Assembly (NCBI GenBank): GCA_027924585.1
Contig: BSBM01000199.1
Location: forward strand, 11,109,001 to 11,173,000
Direction: 5' to 3'
DNA from: Larix kaempferi
Taxonomy: Eukaryota; Streptophyta; Pinopsida; Pinales; Pinaceae
DNA: 64,000 nucleotides
This document shows positions 1 to 12,200 of this stretch, one piece after another. A model generated the notes under the pieces. The model was given only the letters and a program-made list of their open reading frames with translations, had not been told where the DNA came from and did not search any database. The translations under genes were made by a program, and so were the position numbers. Position 1 is the stretch's first letter, and each line of letters begins with the position of its first letter.

Positions 1-229
1 TTTCTAGGAAGCATATTTGGAGTAGGTGTAGTGCACACACCATGTTTATTAAGTAGAGCACAAAAAGGAACTCTTGAGTTTTAAGATAATGCAAGTATGG
101 TACATGTACATCTAAGGTTTGAGATTTGTCCCAATACAAATAAATCGGGGACGTTGGATGATTGCATTCTTTTGGCAAAAAGCTTGTAACCAAGGTGATT
201 GATTCTCTAAATATGAGGTTTATATATTT

Positions 230-780
230 ACCTATATTGAATGCTGCCAAGTTTTTCAGTCCTTGTCATTATTATGAGGAAATGGATGATAGAGATGCTC
301 AAACAAGAAGATGATTAGCATGTTTATGTGGAAATTTGGTGTTGGGGATTGACCTATTGTGGAAATTGTTAGATGTTAGGGTGAGTTGGATGAGTTTATT
401 TGTATTATTTATAAATCATACCCCCAAAAAATATGTTTGGAGCATGAGATCTATGTGGAGGTAAACCTGAATGCTTTGACAGTTTTCCATGTCTAATGTT
501 GCTATGGAAAATTTTTCTTGTTATTCCATCTAGTACAACAGTACGTGAAAGATGCTTCTCAAAATTAAATAGGATAAAAAATGATGATACATCAAGAGTT
601 TCTTTCTAGATGTGTTAATGTTTCTCTCTCTTTGTGCATCTCATGCTCTAAATTTGGTAGATTGAAATGTTATTTACGATGCATGGAAACTAATGAAAGC
701 TTGAAAGCCTCTTCCATTGGGAAAATAGCTTCATCTTACCAATGATGTAAATTTTGATAATTTTGAAGAATATGAAATGA
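230..780 (+). pseudogene. hAT-family transposase remnant (C-terminal dimerisation region)
   Basis: I read a broken plus-strand frame with stops. Near 245-320 it gives AAKFFSP-like text, and near 530-600 it gives TTVRERCFSKLNRIKND followed by a stop. The latter resembles the hAT C-terminal dimerisation region, where an E-R-x-F-S-x-L-x-x-I-K pattern is typical. The catalytic part upstream is absent or beyond the window edge. No terminal repeats or target duplications were found. A decayed, immobile fragment; it could also be a domesticated-gene relic, but the stops argue against function. Confidence 0.5.
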
Positions 781-2034
781 ATAGAACCACGTAGTCTAAA
801 AGTTCTACGATTTCGAACGGATAAAATTTAATTTTTCCGGCATATTTTTGAAAAAATCCAACATAAATTTTTAAAAATCTTGGTTACAACTGTCAAACTC
901 GAAAATTTCGGATGCTCTAGGGGTTTTTGATGGTGTTAAATCAATTTCTATCATCAAAATCGGTATTAAAAAACTGTTAAATTCAGATTTTACGAAATAA
1001 AAAAAGTTGGATTCCGGTGAAAATCCCCCTCCCGAATCGTCAAGTTTTTAGACAACTCTGAATGGAACCAAGTTCCTTCATTAATATTTTTTTAATTGTA
1101 CCCATTTGTGTAAAATGATAATTTTGTGGATAATTTGATTTGAAAAAAAATGTATTAATTTATGATTTTATTGAAATTACATGTTCTTCCTAAGTCATTT
1201 TTTAACATTGTTAAAAATTTGGAAGTACAATATTTTATTAAGTTTTTTTTATTAAATATGTAATTAATTTCCTCTTCTCAATTAAAATACAATTATTATT
1301 TTTTAAGTATTTCAACATTGAATAATTTTTGATAAATATGTTTCCTTTAATATAAAATTAAAACAACCTTTCAAATTAATTTTTTTATGATTAGTGGGGC
1401 TCACACTAAGAAATTAGATAAAATAGGGGATAGCTCTTCATGCGTATGACCTGTGAAACCAACGACAGTCCTCAAGCAAGTATATAGCTGAGCAACCAAT
1501 AGGATGGGCAAGATAATACGTGACAAAACAGCTTTATAACTGCCCATCGTTGAAAACAGAACAGCTACCATAGAATAGTATTATTTGTTATATTATTATT
1601 ATTTTATTCTTTACTATAATATGTAGAAACTCGGTAAAGGGAGTTTTATAAAAATCAATTTATAATCAAGAATATTTTCATATTAATTTCTTTAATGAAA
1701 AACTACAATGGAATGGTATTATTCGTTATATATTAGTATTTTATTCTTTATTATAATATTTAGAAACTTGGTGAAGGGAATTTTATAATGGAATATTTTC
1801 ATATTGAAGTTTTTAATAAATATTTGTGTAAAGTCTTGGATCCTTTGGTCGGTGGAGTTATATTTAATAGATAGTATTATAATGTTTAGTAATATATAAT
1901 ACTTTTAAATTATTTTTCCACCAAACGTCATAAATATCAATAACACTTGAAAATTCATTTGATTTATAATATTTTTATGTATTGATCACACAATAATGCA
2001 AATAGTTGATTACTTAATTCTTAATTTGATTGGC
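781..2034. other. AT-rich flank with a direct duplication of about 135 bp
   Basis: No coding signal. Two diverged copies of a segment of about 120-135 bp lie in tandem (about 1564-1700 and 1701-1822); both carry a TTTTATTCTTTA stretch and a GTAGAAACT- or TTAGAAACT-type stretch. Positions 1430-1540 resemble 25510-25735 on the far side of the giant element (see findings). Confidence 0.5.
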
Positions 2035-2375
2035 ACACCTGTTATCGGTCAAATTAGCATTTCTTTGTCTGTGATCACATTGCCTTGTTGATCACACAAA
2101 AGGAGAATATGGATGGAAGACCTTGCTTGACCTTAGATGACTTAGAGCTGAGCCTTGGAGTCCTTTCCTCAAAACATATTTTTTCTGCCTATTTTAGAGC
2201 ATCATTGCGGCTCTTATGCTTGCCAACACGCGGGCTAGCTGCAAATGTCTACACTGACAACCCACAGGTATATTTTGAAAAGATGCACCCTCTAGGTGCA
2301 AGCGAAGATAGTCGTGAGTCACTCGCAGGTTGTCCTATGTCATAGTTGCGGGTATCTTAAGAAATCTCGAAAAAA

Positions 2376-2385
2376 TATATAAAAG
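2376..2385 (+). promoter_or_regulatory. Candidate TATA boxes of the 5' LTR
   Basis: TATATAAAAG at 2376-2385 is a good plant TATA match; the 3' LTR has TATATAAAAA at the corresponding place. A second candidate, CCATAAATAC, lies at 2473-2482, about 100 bp downstream. Which one is used cannot be told from sequence. Confidence 0.45.
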
Positions 2386-2631
2386 CAGTAACTATGGATT
2401 AGTTTTGGGACTTATTCCAACTTCCTCAACTACCTATGCCAACCACCCTTCAAACTTATCCTCCTACCCTTGCCATAAATACAAGGGGAGGGCCTTAGAG
2501 AAGGGGAGCCAACTTTTGGTAATGTAATGCTGGAGGAATTCTTACTCAAGAGAGAGGAGCAGGAACCCAGAGTCTGGTTATGAAGGTGCTTGCTGCAGAC
2601 AAGTATAATTTATGTACTTGCTTCATGCATT

Positions 2632-2637
2632 AATAAA
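2632..2637 (+). terminator. Polyadenylation signal AATAAA in the LTR
   Basis: AATAAA occurs about 160-250 bp downstream of the TATA candidates and is conserved in the 3' LTR copy (near 25060). Position and conservation fit the end of the R region. Confidence 0.5.
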
Positions 2638-2963
2638 GATCAGATATTCTTCATTTTCGAAAGATGATTTGTTCATTTATGTTTCAAATATGATTACAAT
2701 TTGATGTTTTATGTTATTATAAATATCAATCCTTTTATTTGTAGTCAAACTAGTTTGAGGAAGGTTTGAAGTTGTTTTGCAGGTTATTGCATTGAAGAGC
2801 AAGGAAGAGAAAGGCTTGGATCAACCTTCTGAATAAGGTACACATCCTTCTAACCCTAATCTCTTTGCTTAGTAATTGTATTTGGAGAACATTGCATGTC
2901 TGTCTTTCTACATCAGTACGTTGGTAGTCTCTCCCCTGCTATAGGATACTTTCCCTAACAACA

Positions 2964-2995
2964 GAATTGACGAACGTCTCCACTGGGGAGCACCT
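2964..2995 (+). promoter_or_regulatory. Primer-binding-site region of the giant element
   Basis: Immediately after the 5' LTR comes GAATTGACGAACGTCTCC followed by ACTGGGGAG. It partly resembles the complement of a plant tRNA-Arg 3' end (TGGCGACTCC then GCTGGGGA) with a short insertion. The initiator-Met type TGGTATCAGA is absent. The tRNA assignment is tentative; the position is firm. Confidence 0.4.
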
Positions 2996-4765
2996 ATTTT
3001 CTGCTTTGGGGATTCTTGAGGGTCTCTTCTTTCAGTTTTTATCAATGTGTTAGGGCTTTGTGAAGGTTTTGGGACATTTTCTATTCATTTTGCTTGACTC
3101 TTTTGTGATCTGGTTTGCAATCTGATTTCTTTTTAATTGTTGTCAGAGCATAACCGCGAGTCTGTTATACTTACAGTCGTAGTTATTACCCTGCACCCGC
3201 GAGTTGCTTATTACTGTACCCACGGGTCAACCGCATGCTTCTATTGTTAGAGTTGTGGTTTTCCTGGAGAAATTTGTTTTTTCTTTAGGGTTTGGATTTT
3301 AGGGTTGTTTTCTTTGATCTGGAAAGTGTGTATGTTGATTTTTAGGCTTTTGTTTGCTTATGTGTGGTGGTATGAGTCTTGCTAGCCCCTTTATGAGTCC
3401 TCTTTTGGTTCTTTTTGCTTGTTGAAGGTTCCTTAAGTCTTTCTAACCCATACCTTATTTGGTGGATGCTTGGCTTTATTCCTCTGTAGTCACTGATGTT
3501 TGGAGAGTAGTTTGTTATCTATCTTTGATTCATTTTCTTTTTGTCTTTTATATTGGTTGATTCTTATAGCATCTTGGTTCCAAATTTTAGTTATTTCTAG
3601 CTTGTGCGAAGCAACTTGTTGGGTTGGTCATTTTAAGTACTTTGTGTTGGTGAAGTTTCTGGTTTCTATAAGCCTTAGGTCTAGTTTTTCTTTTGATTAT
3701 TTTTGTTTCGTTCATAAGTTATTTGCATTTTATTTCACTTATAAAAGAAAAACCAAATCAAAAAGAACATTTTTTGCTTTATAACAAGGATTTTCTCTTT
3801 TTTGAAGTAGTTAAAAGTTCTTTATGTTTTTCGTCTTTGAAAAATAAAAATTTTAGTTGGCTTTTAGGTTTACTTTGCATCTTATGTTTTGAAAGACAAG
3901 CAAGAAAATTGTGAATATTTTACATTTCCATATGTACATTTTGCTTTCAGTTGTAACCATCATGCACACAAACACACTACCCTTTTGAGTAATACAGCCT
4001 TAAAAAGAATCATTAATAAAATTTACTAGTAACTTTTTCTTTTTAGGGTACACAAACTAACTAGTTCAGACTAGGGTTTTGGAATATATCACTTTCAACT
4101 TTCCAAAACTATTAAAACCTCAAAATCGTAGTAAGACTATCATTAGGTAAATCCAGTTTTGTGGAGGTGTGTTGGGAAGCTCTACTCAAACCATATTTAA
4201 GCACGAGGTTGTGTGATATTGGACTGTTGGGGATACCCCCCCACTTTTCAGTTGAGCATACACTAGAGCTAATTCGCGTACGGGGATCCATTAGTGCCTT
4301 GTGTACTCTTGGATTTCGAGCTTAGTCACCTTGCCCATGTGTCTTGGCTAGACTTGCGACTGTTCCCCCTAACTCTTTCTGTAACTGTGGTATCCTTTAG
4401 TATCTTTGACCTATAGGGATCTACACAGGTCACGGTGGAAGGATATTTCCACTATACCTAGGACATATATGGGAGGAAATATATTATAGTTATTTGGGAG
4501 GGCGGTTGATGATTCAAATGCTTGCACCCAAAGACTTTGTATTGTGGACCCTGGGTAACTGTCCTTCGCTACTCTACTGGTTAGTTATGGGCCCGAATCA
4601 TCCCAGAATCTCCTTTGTGAGTATCATCTCTGTTTTCCTGGTATTGATTACTTTAGGAAATTTTTATACTGGTGTGTTGTTTGTTCCCTGCTATTTTAGT
4701 GGCCACTAAGTTTAATACTTAGTTTATATTTTTGCAAGTTTGGAGGAATACCCTGTTCGTAGGTC
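2996..4765 (+). other. 5' untranslated leader of the giant element
   Basis: About 1.8 kb, T-rich on the plus strand, with only short chance ORFs (such as 3500-3784) that have a low-complexity Phe/Leu/Ser composition. No protein family recognised. Lies between the primer site and gag. Confidence 0.55.
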
Positions 4766-4772
4766 ATGAAGG

Positions 4773-7030
4773 TTGAGAAACCTTCATCCACTCACAGTGG
4801 AGCCTCCACCGCCACCTCAACAACGCCGAACTGACTCACGTGGTTCATTCGAAGTCACGGATACAACTGAACCCCCTAGAGAACCACATCTCATTTCTCA
4901 ACCGGTTCAGGAAACTATTGAGGTTGAATATTTTCCTACTGAAGAGTTCACGATACCCTTCAACCCTCCACTCATTGGACCGAGCGACCCTTTATTAGAA
5001 ATATTTGTCTCTTTACAGATTCCTAAATTGATTGTATATACGTTTACACCTGGTTTTGCTATGGATAGCACAAAGGATGGATTGGGAGTTCCTCATACTC
5101 CCACTTCAGCTATTATGACAGGAGGCTTATCTCCTCCTCATCTAAACACATCTACACTGAGCTCGCAACAATTTCCTTCTGCTCTGAGCACTTCCTTTAG
5201 TTTCAATGTTGGTTCCTCAGGTTTGTCTAGTGCTCAAGGTGAGACGACATCTATTCCTTTTGGATCCTCCATTGGCCCATCTAGCATCCCTTTTTCAGGG
5301 ATACCCTTAGTGTTTTTCACATCTTCCCCCTTTTTTCAACAATTCCAAGTTAACCCTACTTCTACTCCTTTTAATCAAGGATTTCCTTGGCTTGGAGGAC
5401 ACATTCCTCCTTCATCACCTTTTGTAGCCTCAATGCATGCCTCCTCTACTACATCTATGCTAGGTTATAACCCCTTCACAGGTTTTAATGCACATTCTTC
5501 TAGTGTACAAACTTCTAATGTACCTGTAGGGAACACTCATTTTTCACTATTTGGTGGAATGGGTAGTAACAGTTATACCAACCCTCCATTTGGAGGTACT
5601 TATACTCAGCCACAGTGGACGACACCACAAGGAAGTAATACATTAGCCTATGGTTGGAGCAACTTTCAGAATGTCTCTTCTTCACAACCGATGGTTGGGG
5701 GAAACCCCAACCAACCTTATAGGAGTCAGGTTTTGGGTGGTTCCCCTTATCAAACTCCTCCACATCACATGCTATCGACGCGACCTCGCTTGTCGTTTAC
5801 AACAACTTTGAATTTTCCATACCTTTCGAAACTAATGAATGATCTGGTGAGTCACAACCCTACTTGGCCTCCGGTCCCAACCAAGCTTCCTTCGAACATT
5901 CCAAAATTTGAAGGTAATACTGGTGAAGATCCTAGAGATCATGTTACAACCTTTCATCTCTTCTGCTCCTCGAACTCGTTAAACGATGACTCTATTCGAT
6001 TGAGGCTCTTTCAGAGAAACTTAACGAGTGTAGTGGCTAAATGGTACATCAAATTACATGCTACAACATATGATAACTTTTGGAATTTAGCGACAGTATT
6101 TTTGAATCACTTCCAGCTTCTCGTCCGGTATGATGTCAACACAGATATTCTCTCTACATTCAGACAAAACAAATCCACCCATCTTTCTGATCACATTTAG
6201 GAGTGGCGAAGATGGAAGCGACTCATTAAAGCTTAGATTCCCCCAGATTTCCTTTTGGAGTGGTATTTAAAATCACTGATCCCTTACGTCTCTAAAGATG
6301 TTTCAACTTCTGGGGTAAGATCTGAAAAGGAAGCAATTATAAGGACGTAGAAGCTCAACCTAGTCTATTCTCAATCTGAGATCCTTTACGAGATTATACT
6401 TGACACACCTAGATCTAATATAGATCTTGGTAAGACAAAAACTGGACCTCATGCCGATGGAACCATTGGTTCAGCCGACTCATCCGCACTGGAATATTTA
6501 ACGAAATAAGTGCATGCATTTTCAATGAAGTAGTCTGCAGTGGAAACAACTACAGTTGCATCCTCCCATTCACAAATAGAATCTGTACAAAATGTGCAGA
6601 TTAATCAAAAGGGTCCTCGGCAACCCAAGAAAAAGGGTAAGAAAGGGGAGGGAAACCAACAAATATCCAAAAACACTAAAAATGATGAGGAGGGCAAAAG
6701 AGAAAAAAAGAAGGTAAATTTTCCTTGCAAACTTTGTAAGGATGACCACCTCACTCACAAATTCCCTCTCATCGAAGAAGCCCAGAAGTTATTGAAGGAA
6801 AAGAAACCAGTTGTCCTGAAAGATCCTTTTCCCAAAGGATAAGGCCCAGCTTCTGGCAGCTCCAATACTGGGGGCACTCATCGTGCCACATCAACTGATC
6901 AGTCATATATCAACATGGTTAGCTCACATACTCTAATGCAAACGAGAGCCAGGAATTATAACCCGGATATGCAGCAGAAAGATAAAGAGGTTCCTAAGTC
7001 ATATGTTCCTCTCCACATCGAGAGACCAAT
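4773..7030 (+). pseudogene. gag: Gag of the giant Gypsy element (degenerate)
   Basis: Gag forms the retrotransposon capsid. A Pro/Ser/Thr/Gly-rich N-terminal half (about 4773-5840) precedes a plant retrotransposon gag domain (about 5850-6360), recognised by FEGNTGEDPRDHV, the tract around AKWYIKLH, and after the first stop EWRRWKRLIKA. The same frame continues past stops at 6198, 6234 and others to a basic Lys-rich stretch and a zinc knuckle, CKLCKDDHLTHKF (about 6724-6763). There the last Cys of CX2CX4HX3-4C is replaced by Phe. The first ATG (4766) is in another frame, so the true start is unclear; a TGA lies at 4767 in the gag frame. After the zinc knuckle the text NMVSSHTLMQTRARN fits the gag-pro linker of this family. 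The frame ends at the insertion beginning about 7031. Confidence 0.85.
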
Positions 7031-8009
7031 TGTTACACCTAAATCTTGTCATCATGAGGCCTGTGTCAACTTCATGCCTCAATCCCTGAAGTTTTCTTGA
7101 CCAACAACACTCAGAGTAATTTGTTAAACCTTATGTCCACATTTTCTATTGGCATTGGCGCAGGTTGTCTTCTAGCAACAGGCGCCAGATCATGCCCGAC
7201 ATAGAATGTCATCTAGAAACATACGCTAGTGGCTCAGGTTTCCTTTATGCAGCTTGCGCTACCCCCTTCCTGGATCCAGTTTCCTTCTTGAAGGGTGTGC
7301 CAGGGTTAGTTAAATTGTATAAATAAATGCTTCGAGTAACTTCTCGAAGCATGATGAGGTGGAAGTCTATCCCTAATTGATAGGTGAGTTGTCCTTTGGT
7401 TCCCTAACCCCAAGGGAGGATCCCTTGGACTTCTCCCATTAGTTCTATCCATTTGGTCTTATAAATATGAAGCTCATCTCCATTGGAAGGGGAGGAAGGT
7501 CTATAGCACTCTCATGCTGGTGGAATTAGCTTAGGTGATCCTTGTTCATCCCTTGGAGTCTTACTTCATCCTTGGAGGCTTGGGCTTGGCTTGTTGGAAG
7601 GAAGGTTGAGACGTTAAGGCATAGGTTGTAACGTTCTCTCTTGTTGTAATCTCCTTTATTACAGTTAATACAATCTCTTCCCATATACATTATTGTGTTG
7701 TTAATGTTTAAAGCTTACCTCCTTAACTATTAGCTTAGATCAATCATATGCGATATATGCTTTTACTATTTGTTTGTATCTACTTGTTCAACAGGGATTG
7801 TAGCTGTAGATCTGAAGGTTCTGGAGCATTAGATCAAGCAAGGAGAGAAGGGAATTGCGAGTCCCAGGAAAGAGACTTACTTGCTAATTTGCGATTCTAT
7901 TGATCTAGAGAAGTTGATTATATTATGTATCTATTTGTTCTAGATCCAGTTGGACTAGGGAGATCTGGCCTTTAAGTTCGCTTAGGTATATTGTTCGAAA
8001 ACACCAACA
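7031..8009 (+). mobile_element. LTR-like insertion in the gag-protease linker (probable solo LTR)
   Basis: Host coding text stops near 7030 (...HIERP) and resumes at 8010 (NPLPKIPRG). The intervening 979 bp starts TGTTACACC and ends CACCAACA, so it has TG...CA ends with matching TGTT/AACA. It contains a TATA-like TATAAATATG near 7460 and several A/T-rich 3' signals. No clean 5-bp target duplication: the left flank CCAAT and right flank AATCC share only AAT. A perfect 10-bp inverted repeat sits inside (7327-7352). Boundaries on the left are uncertain by perhaps tens of bases. Confidence 0.5.
7327..7352. repeat. Perfect hairpin (10-bp stem, 6-nt loop)
   Basis: ATGCTTCGAG, loop TAACTT, CTCGAAGCAT: a perfect inverted repeat about 300 bp inside the LTR-like insertion. 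Function unknown; it may be a regulatory or chance palindrome. Confidence 0.6.
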
Positions 8010-9247
8010 AATCCTTTGCCGAAGATACCAAGGGGTGTTTACAAATGGGCTATGCTCAACCCTAATGCGCAGGATGCTCCCAACTACTCTGTTGTGGAGG
8101 ACCTATCCCAAACACCATGTGCTATCTCCACCCTAGAAGTCTTGAAAAGCTACTCTTCGTAGCGGAATGCACTTCTAGAGGCAATAGGTAGCATGGACTC
8201 ATCAAGTATGCTTGCTAGATTTGATATGTCCAATATAAAACCTCGGTTGCCCTATCACGTAGCCTTCTAGATCGAAGTAGTCCATGGTGCAAAGAATATT
8301 GGACGAACGGTGGTAGATGAAGGCACGACAACGTGCGTAATTTCCATATCCTGTTGGAAAGCCTTGGGTTATCCTGGGTTAGCCCCTTCGATTACACTAC
8401 TTACCGAGTTTGACATAAAATTTTTCCGTCTGCATGGATTCTTATCAGCATTCGAGATTCAACTTGGTAATAAAGTAGTGTCAATGGAGGTTCAATTTGT
8501 GGATGCTTCTCTCAACTACAATCTGTTGTTGGGAAGAAGTTGGACGTACTCTATGCAAGCCATCCCCTCGTTCGTTTTTCGAGTTTTGATGTTCCCTCAC
8601 GAAGGTAAGAGCATTATAGTTGATTAACTAACCTTCACTCATAAAAACAACATAACTTCGTCATATTCAAATATCCCTTTGATTGATCAAGCTTGTTCGC
8701 CCAGTGAGAGCTTAGGAGTAGGTATGTATTCATCGTTGATGGGCACATTTGACCTACCTTCTCTTGTACATTACATTAGTTCTATGAGTACTAGCGATAC
8801 ATCATCTCAGGAAGTTTTTACGGATAGTCAAAGGACTGATCCATGGATCCTTCCAACTCAACAAGAACCAAATGTGCCCTTATCCATTGCAGAAGTTCCA
8901 TGCCAAGCATCACAAAATGCTGCAATGGATTATATCTCGACTCCATCAGTCTTAGCTCAGTTAGATGTTGATTATGCACCTGCATGGTCAGTTCACTCCA
9001 CCCATTCTTTTGACTGTTTGAATATTGTTTTGCCTTTCGATCAGGCTATCTTGGAAGCTATGGTAGGTCTAGACCATCCTTGGGAACACATGCATCACAG
9101 GTCCTATTTCCTTCCAGATATGGACAAGATTGAGACTGGTAACTTTTCATTGAGACTCGGCAGGAATAATGATTTGTACATCACTCCTTGTACTAAACAA
9201 ACGATTTTTATTGAAGGTAATATGGAAAAAATTTCGAAGACTATACC
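8010..9247 (+). pseudogene. pro: Protease part of the giant element's Pol
   Basis: Retropepsin-like aspartic protease that would cut the Gag-Pol precursor. The frame runs NPLPKIPRGVYKW, then NYSVVEDLSQTP, then the active-site segment VDEGTTTCVIS near 8310 (family form D-E-G-[AT]-[ST] in place of D-T/S-G), then NYNLLLGRSW near 8517 (the conserved hydrophobic-G-R pair). Stops at 8161 and 8269 interrupt the frame before the active site. The region 8640-9247 is a low-conservation spacer ending in EGNMEKISKTIP. That motif joins directly to IDIS at 13241 when the insert 9248-13236 is removed, so the original protein ran without a break from protease to RT. Confidence 0.8.
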
Positions 9248-12200
9248 CGTAATATACCTCCTATTTTGATCCCTATTATTTTTATGTATTTGTAACTGTG
9301 TAAGCGGCCTTGGTGAGGAGCTCAAAGCCAAGGCCCCACCAGTGGACCTTGAAACTATTGTTATAAGTGATATTTTAGACCTAAGAGACGAATGACATTG
9401 ACGCATCTAAACCACGACAACTGAACCCATTTCGAGAAGGTAGGATCAAGAGAAACCTTGAGAATATAAACGTTAATGTCTAAGAGTCCTTAGTACATAA
9501 ACATTTTTGTTGGATCTATGAGTATTACCCTAATACTACTCATGACATCCTATGATGAGGACAAGAGCCTTCCGTTACAAAACGCTTAGGCAGCATTTAT
9601 GAATAAGGCCTTAGCATAACCCCGGATAGTTTCAAATAAAATTATACCATTTATTTATTTTCGACAGGAAGTGCTGGAGAACACAAAGACCTCCTATGCA
9701 AAAATAAGTTTAGCTTTCTGACATATTTGATAAGCCCGACTTCTTAATTAATGTGTTAGTATACCTATTATAGCTAACTATAAAGTGATACCGTGATTTA
9801 GATAAACATATGAATTGTATATATATATATAGCAATAGCAATAGCGGACTTATTAAGAGGTTATGATAGCCTAGTAGTCCATCATATGGATGTGTACCAA
9901 GATACTTTTTAAAGGTATATATTATGAATCATATAAAAATATAGTATGTATTTATCGAATATTTGGTAAATATAGTATACTCGATTATGAGCTATACTAT
10001 GAGATAATCCAACATATTATATATATATAAATATATGCAAATTATGCAAGGGGAGAATAGCTCTTGAGTTTTATGCATATAAAGTAAAGTCGAGAAGGAT
10101 ACATTCCTCTAATGAAGTTCCTAAACCCTTTTTACCAAGGTAACATGTTTTTTATTATTTGATAAACATTTGGGGATATGGGTGAGATAAATACTCATGT
10201 ATAAACGAATTATGGGTTGAAAAGATTGACCCTAAATACTTTCGATATTAATTGCTCAGAGGGATCAATGGATTTCTGTCTCCATAGCGGAGCTCTCGAG
10301 AGGCTTCATTAACGCCTCGTGTCTCATTAGGAGCACCCCGACTCTTTTGTTGGACACCTGTTCCACTCGTGGAACACCAAACTGTATCACTACATTTTGC
10401 CTCACACGTGGAGCACTCGACTCCCTATCACAGTTTGTTTAGTCTCCCTAATGGAGAGTTGGAACCCTCTGAAGATTGCCAGCTACCCCGAGGGAAACGG
10501 ATATCACCTAATTTAAGATTCAGAGCTCAGTTAGTTTGGGGGGGGGGGGAATATTTTCAGTGAAAAGACTTAAAGTTCTTGCGTAGAAGTTTTGGTGGGA
10601 GATGATATGCTACGGAGAGATTAGTTTTGGACCAAATGCTTCGTAGAAGTTTGGTTGGACACTATAAGCTGTGTTCTTCTGGATTGATCGGGGAGTTTTC
10701 TTTCTACAATGAATGCGTATGCATCCAGAACCTTGCCGCTTAGATTTTCTTACTGTATGGAGTATGTTTACTTGTTGGATCTCTGTACATTCTTGATAAG
10801 CTGTCAACGTTGATCTTTGTATAAGGGGGTGGACTGCCATTGCTGGGTTCTACGTTAAGACGTCCTTTTATTTTATTGAGATGCCTCTCCTAGTACATTC
10901 TGAAAATGCTAAAGTGTCTCATTGAACAGAGAAGGAACCTTCTTATGGATGTGCTTGTTCCTACTGATTCGTGGGGTTTTGCTAGTTTCCAGGTTTAAGA
11001 TTTTATGTATGTATTTCTTATAATGCATACTCTGTCTTATGTATTGTCAATGAGATGGGAAGGGTAGCAAATTGTTAGATTCCCAGGATTAATTATTTGG
11101 GTTGTATTGTATATATTGCATACTTTTCCTGCATGAGTTGTCAATGGATGGAAAAGGACAACGTTTTGTTAGTTTCCATGTTACATTCTATGGCATGTAC
11201 TTCATATAATGCAGCGCTGTCTTATAAAATCGTAGATGTGTTGGGAAGGGTAGCGATTTTCTAAGAAATACTTTATGTGCAGTATTGCTGCCAGATGTGG
11301 ATGTGAGAAAAACACTCCTCCGTGATCCCAGAAATACTTTCTATTCTGTATTGTTGTGATTGCATTTAATTAGTGTTGTGTGTTAGCTTGGGTTTATGTG
11401 AAATTTTTGAAGTATCTCTCTCTCTGCGATACTTGATCTCGGAAGTTAGGACAGAGGCGTGCACTGGAGGGGCTATCCCTATCACTTTATACCTTATGCT
11501 ATCATGATATTTGGCCTCTTTTATGTTTTTACAAGATGCGTTTCGTTGTTGAGTTTTTGAACTCTATTTGAAGCTTATATGTATGTGGCCGAGGTTAGCT
11601 ATTTTTTGCCAACAGTGATTTTCTATGTGGAATTTTCAAATTCTTTAATATGTTGTATGTATAGGGTTATGCATAAAATCCATAAGTTTCTGTTGTATTA
11701 TTGATGCTCTAAGTATGATAGAACGGAACCAATCTCTCTACAAGGTTGAATCTGAGTTCGTTTCCCAGCTAATAGTTAGGTTATTTAAATATAGTTAGGA
11801 GCTAAGCGCTATTACAAGTGTGAAGTGAATTTAACTCCCGTTGAAACTTGTCTCTTGCCTTACAATATGCAGCCCCAAGATGTTCTTGATTATAAATTTT
11901 AGATCTCGGCATGAGTCCTGGATGGAGAAAATATTTGTCTGAGTTGTTACCGAAGTCATAATGACATCGTGGTTTCCTTTAGTTGATTTATATATATATG
12001 TTGTGAAATATTCTTATTAGATTATGCTTCCCTCGGATGAATATCAATCATATGTTTTTATGCTGCAAGACACTAGATCAGTGCAAACGCAGTTAGTATT
12101 TGGTTAGAGATCTAGCTAACATAGGACCCTTGATTTAACTCTTTTATTTTATAAATATCTCTGACATTGTTGTTAAAGAATTGAATGACTAGAAAGAGTT

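Larger units (their letters stand above)
2040..2963 (+). repeat. 5' LTR of the giant Gypsy element
   Basis: 924 bp, aligned along its length with 24476-25392 (917 bp). Begins TGTTAT and ends CAACA. It contains two TATA-like sites and an AATAAA signal, as expected for U3 and R. ORFs inside it are not supported as genes. Confidence 0.93.

Noticed and set aside
3500-3914. Two small ORFs in the leader
   Set aside because: T-rich leader sequence gives Phe/Leu-rich chance peptides; no family resemblance.
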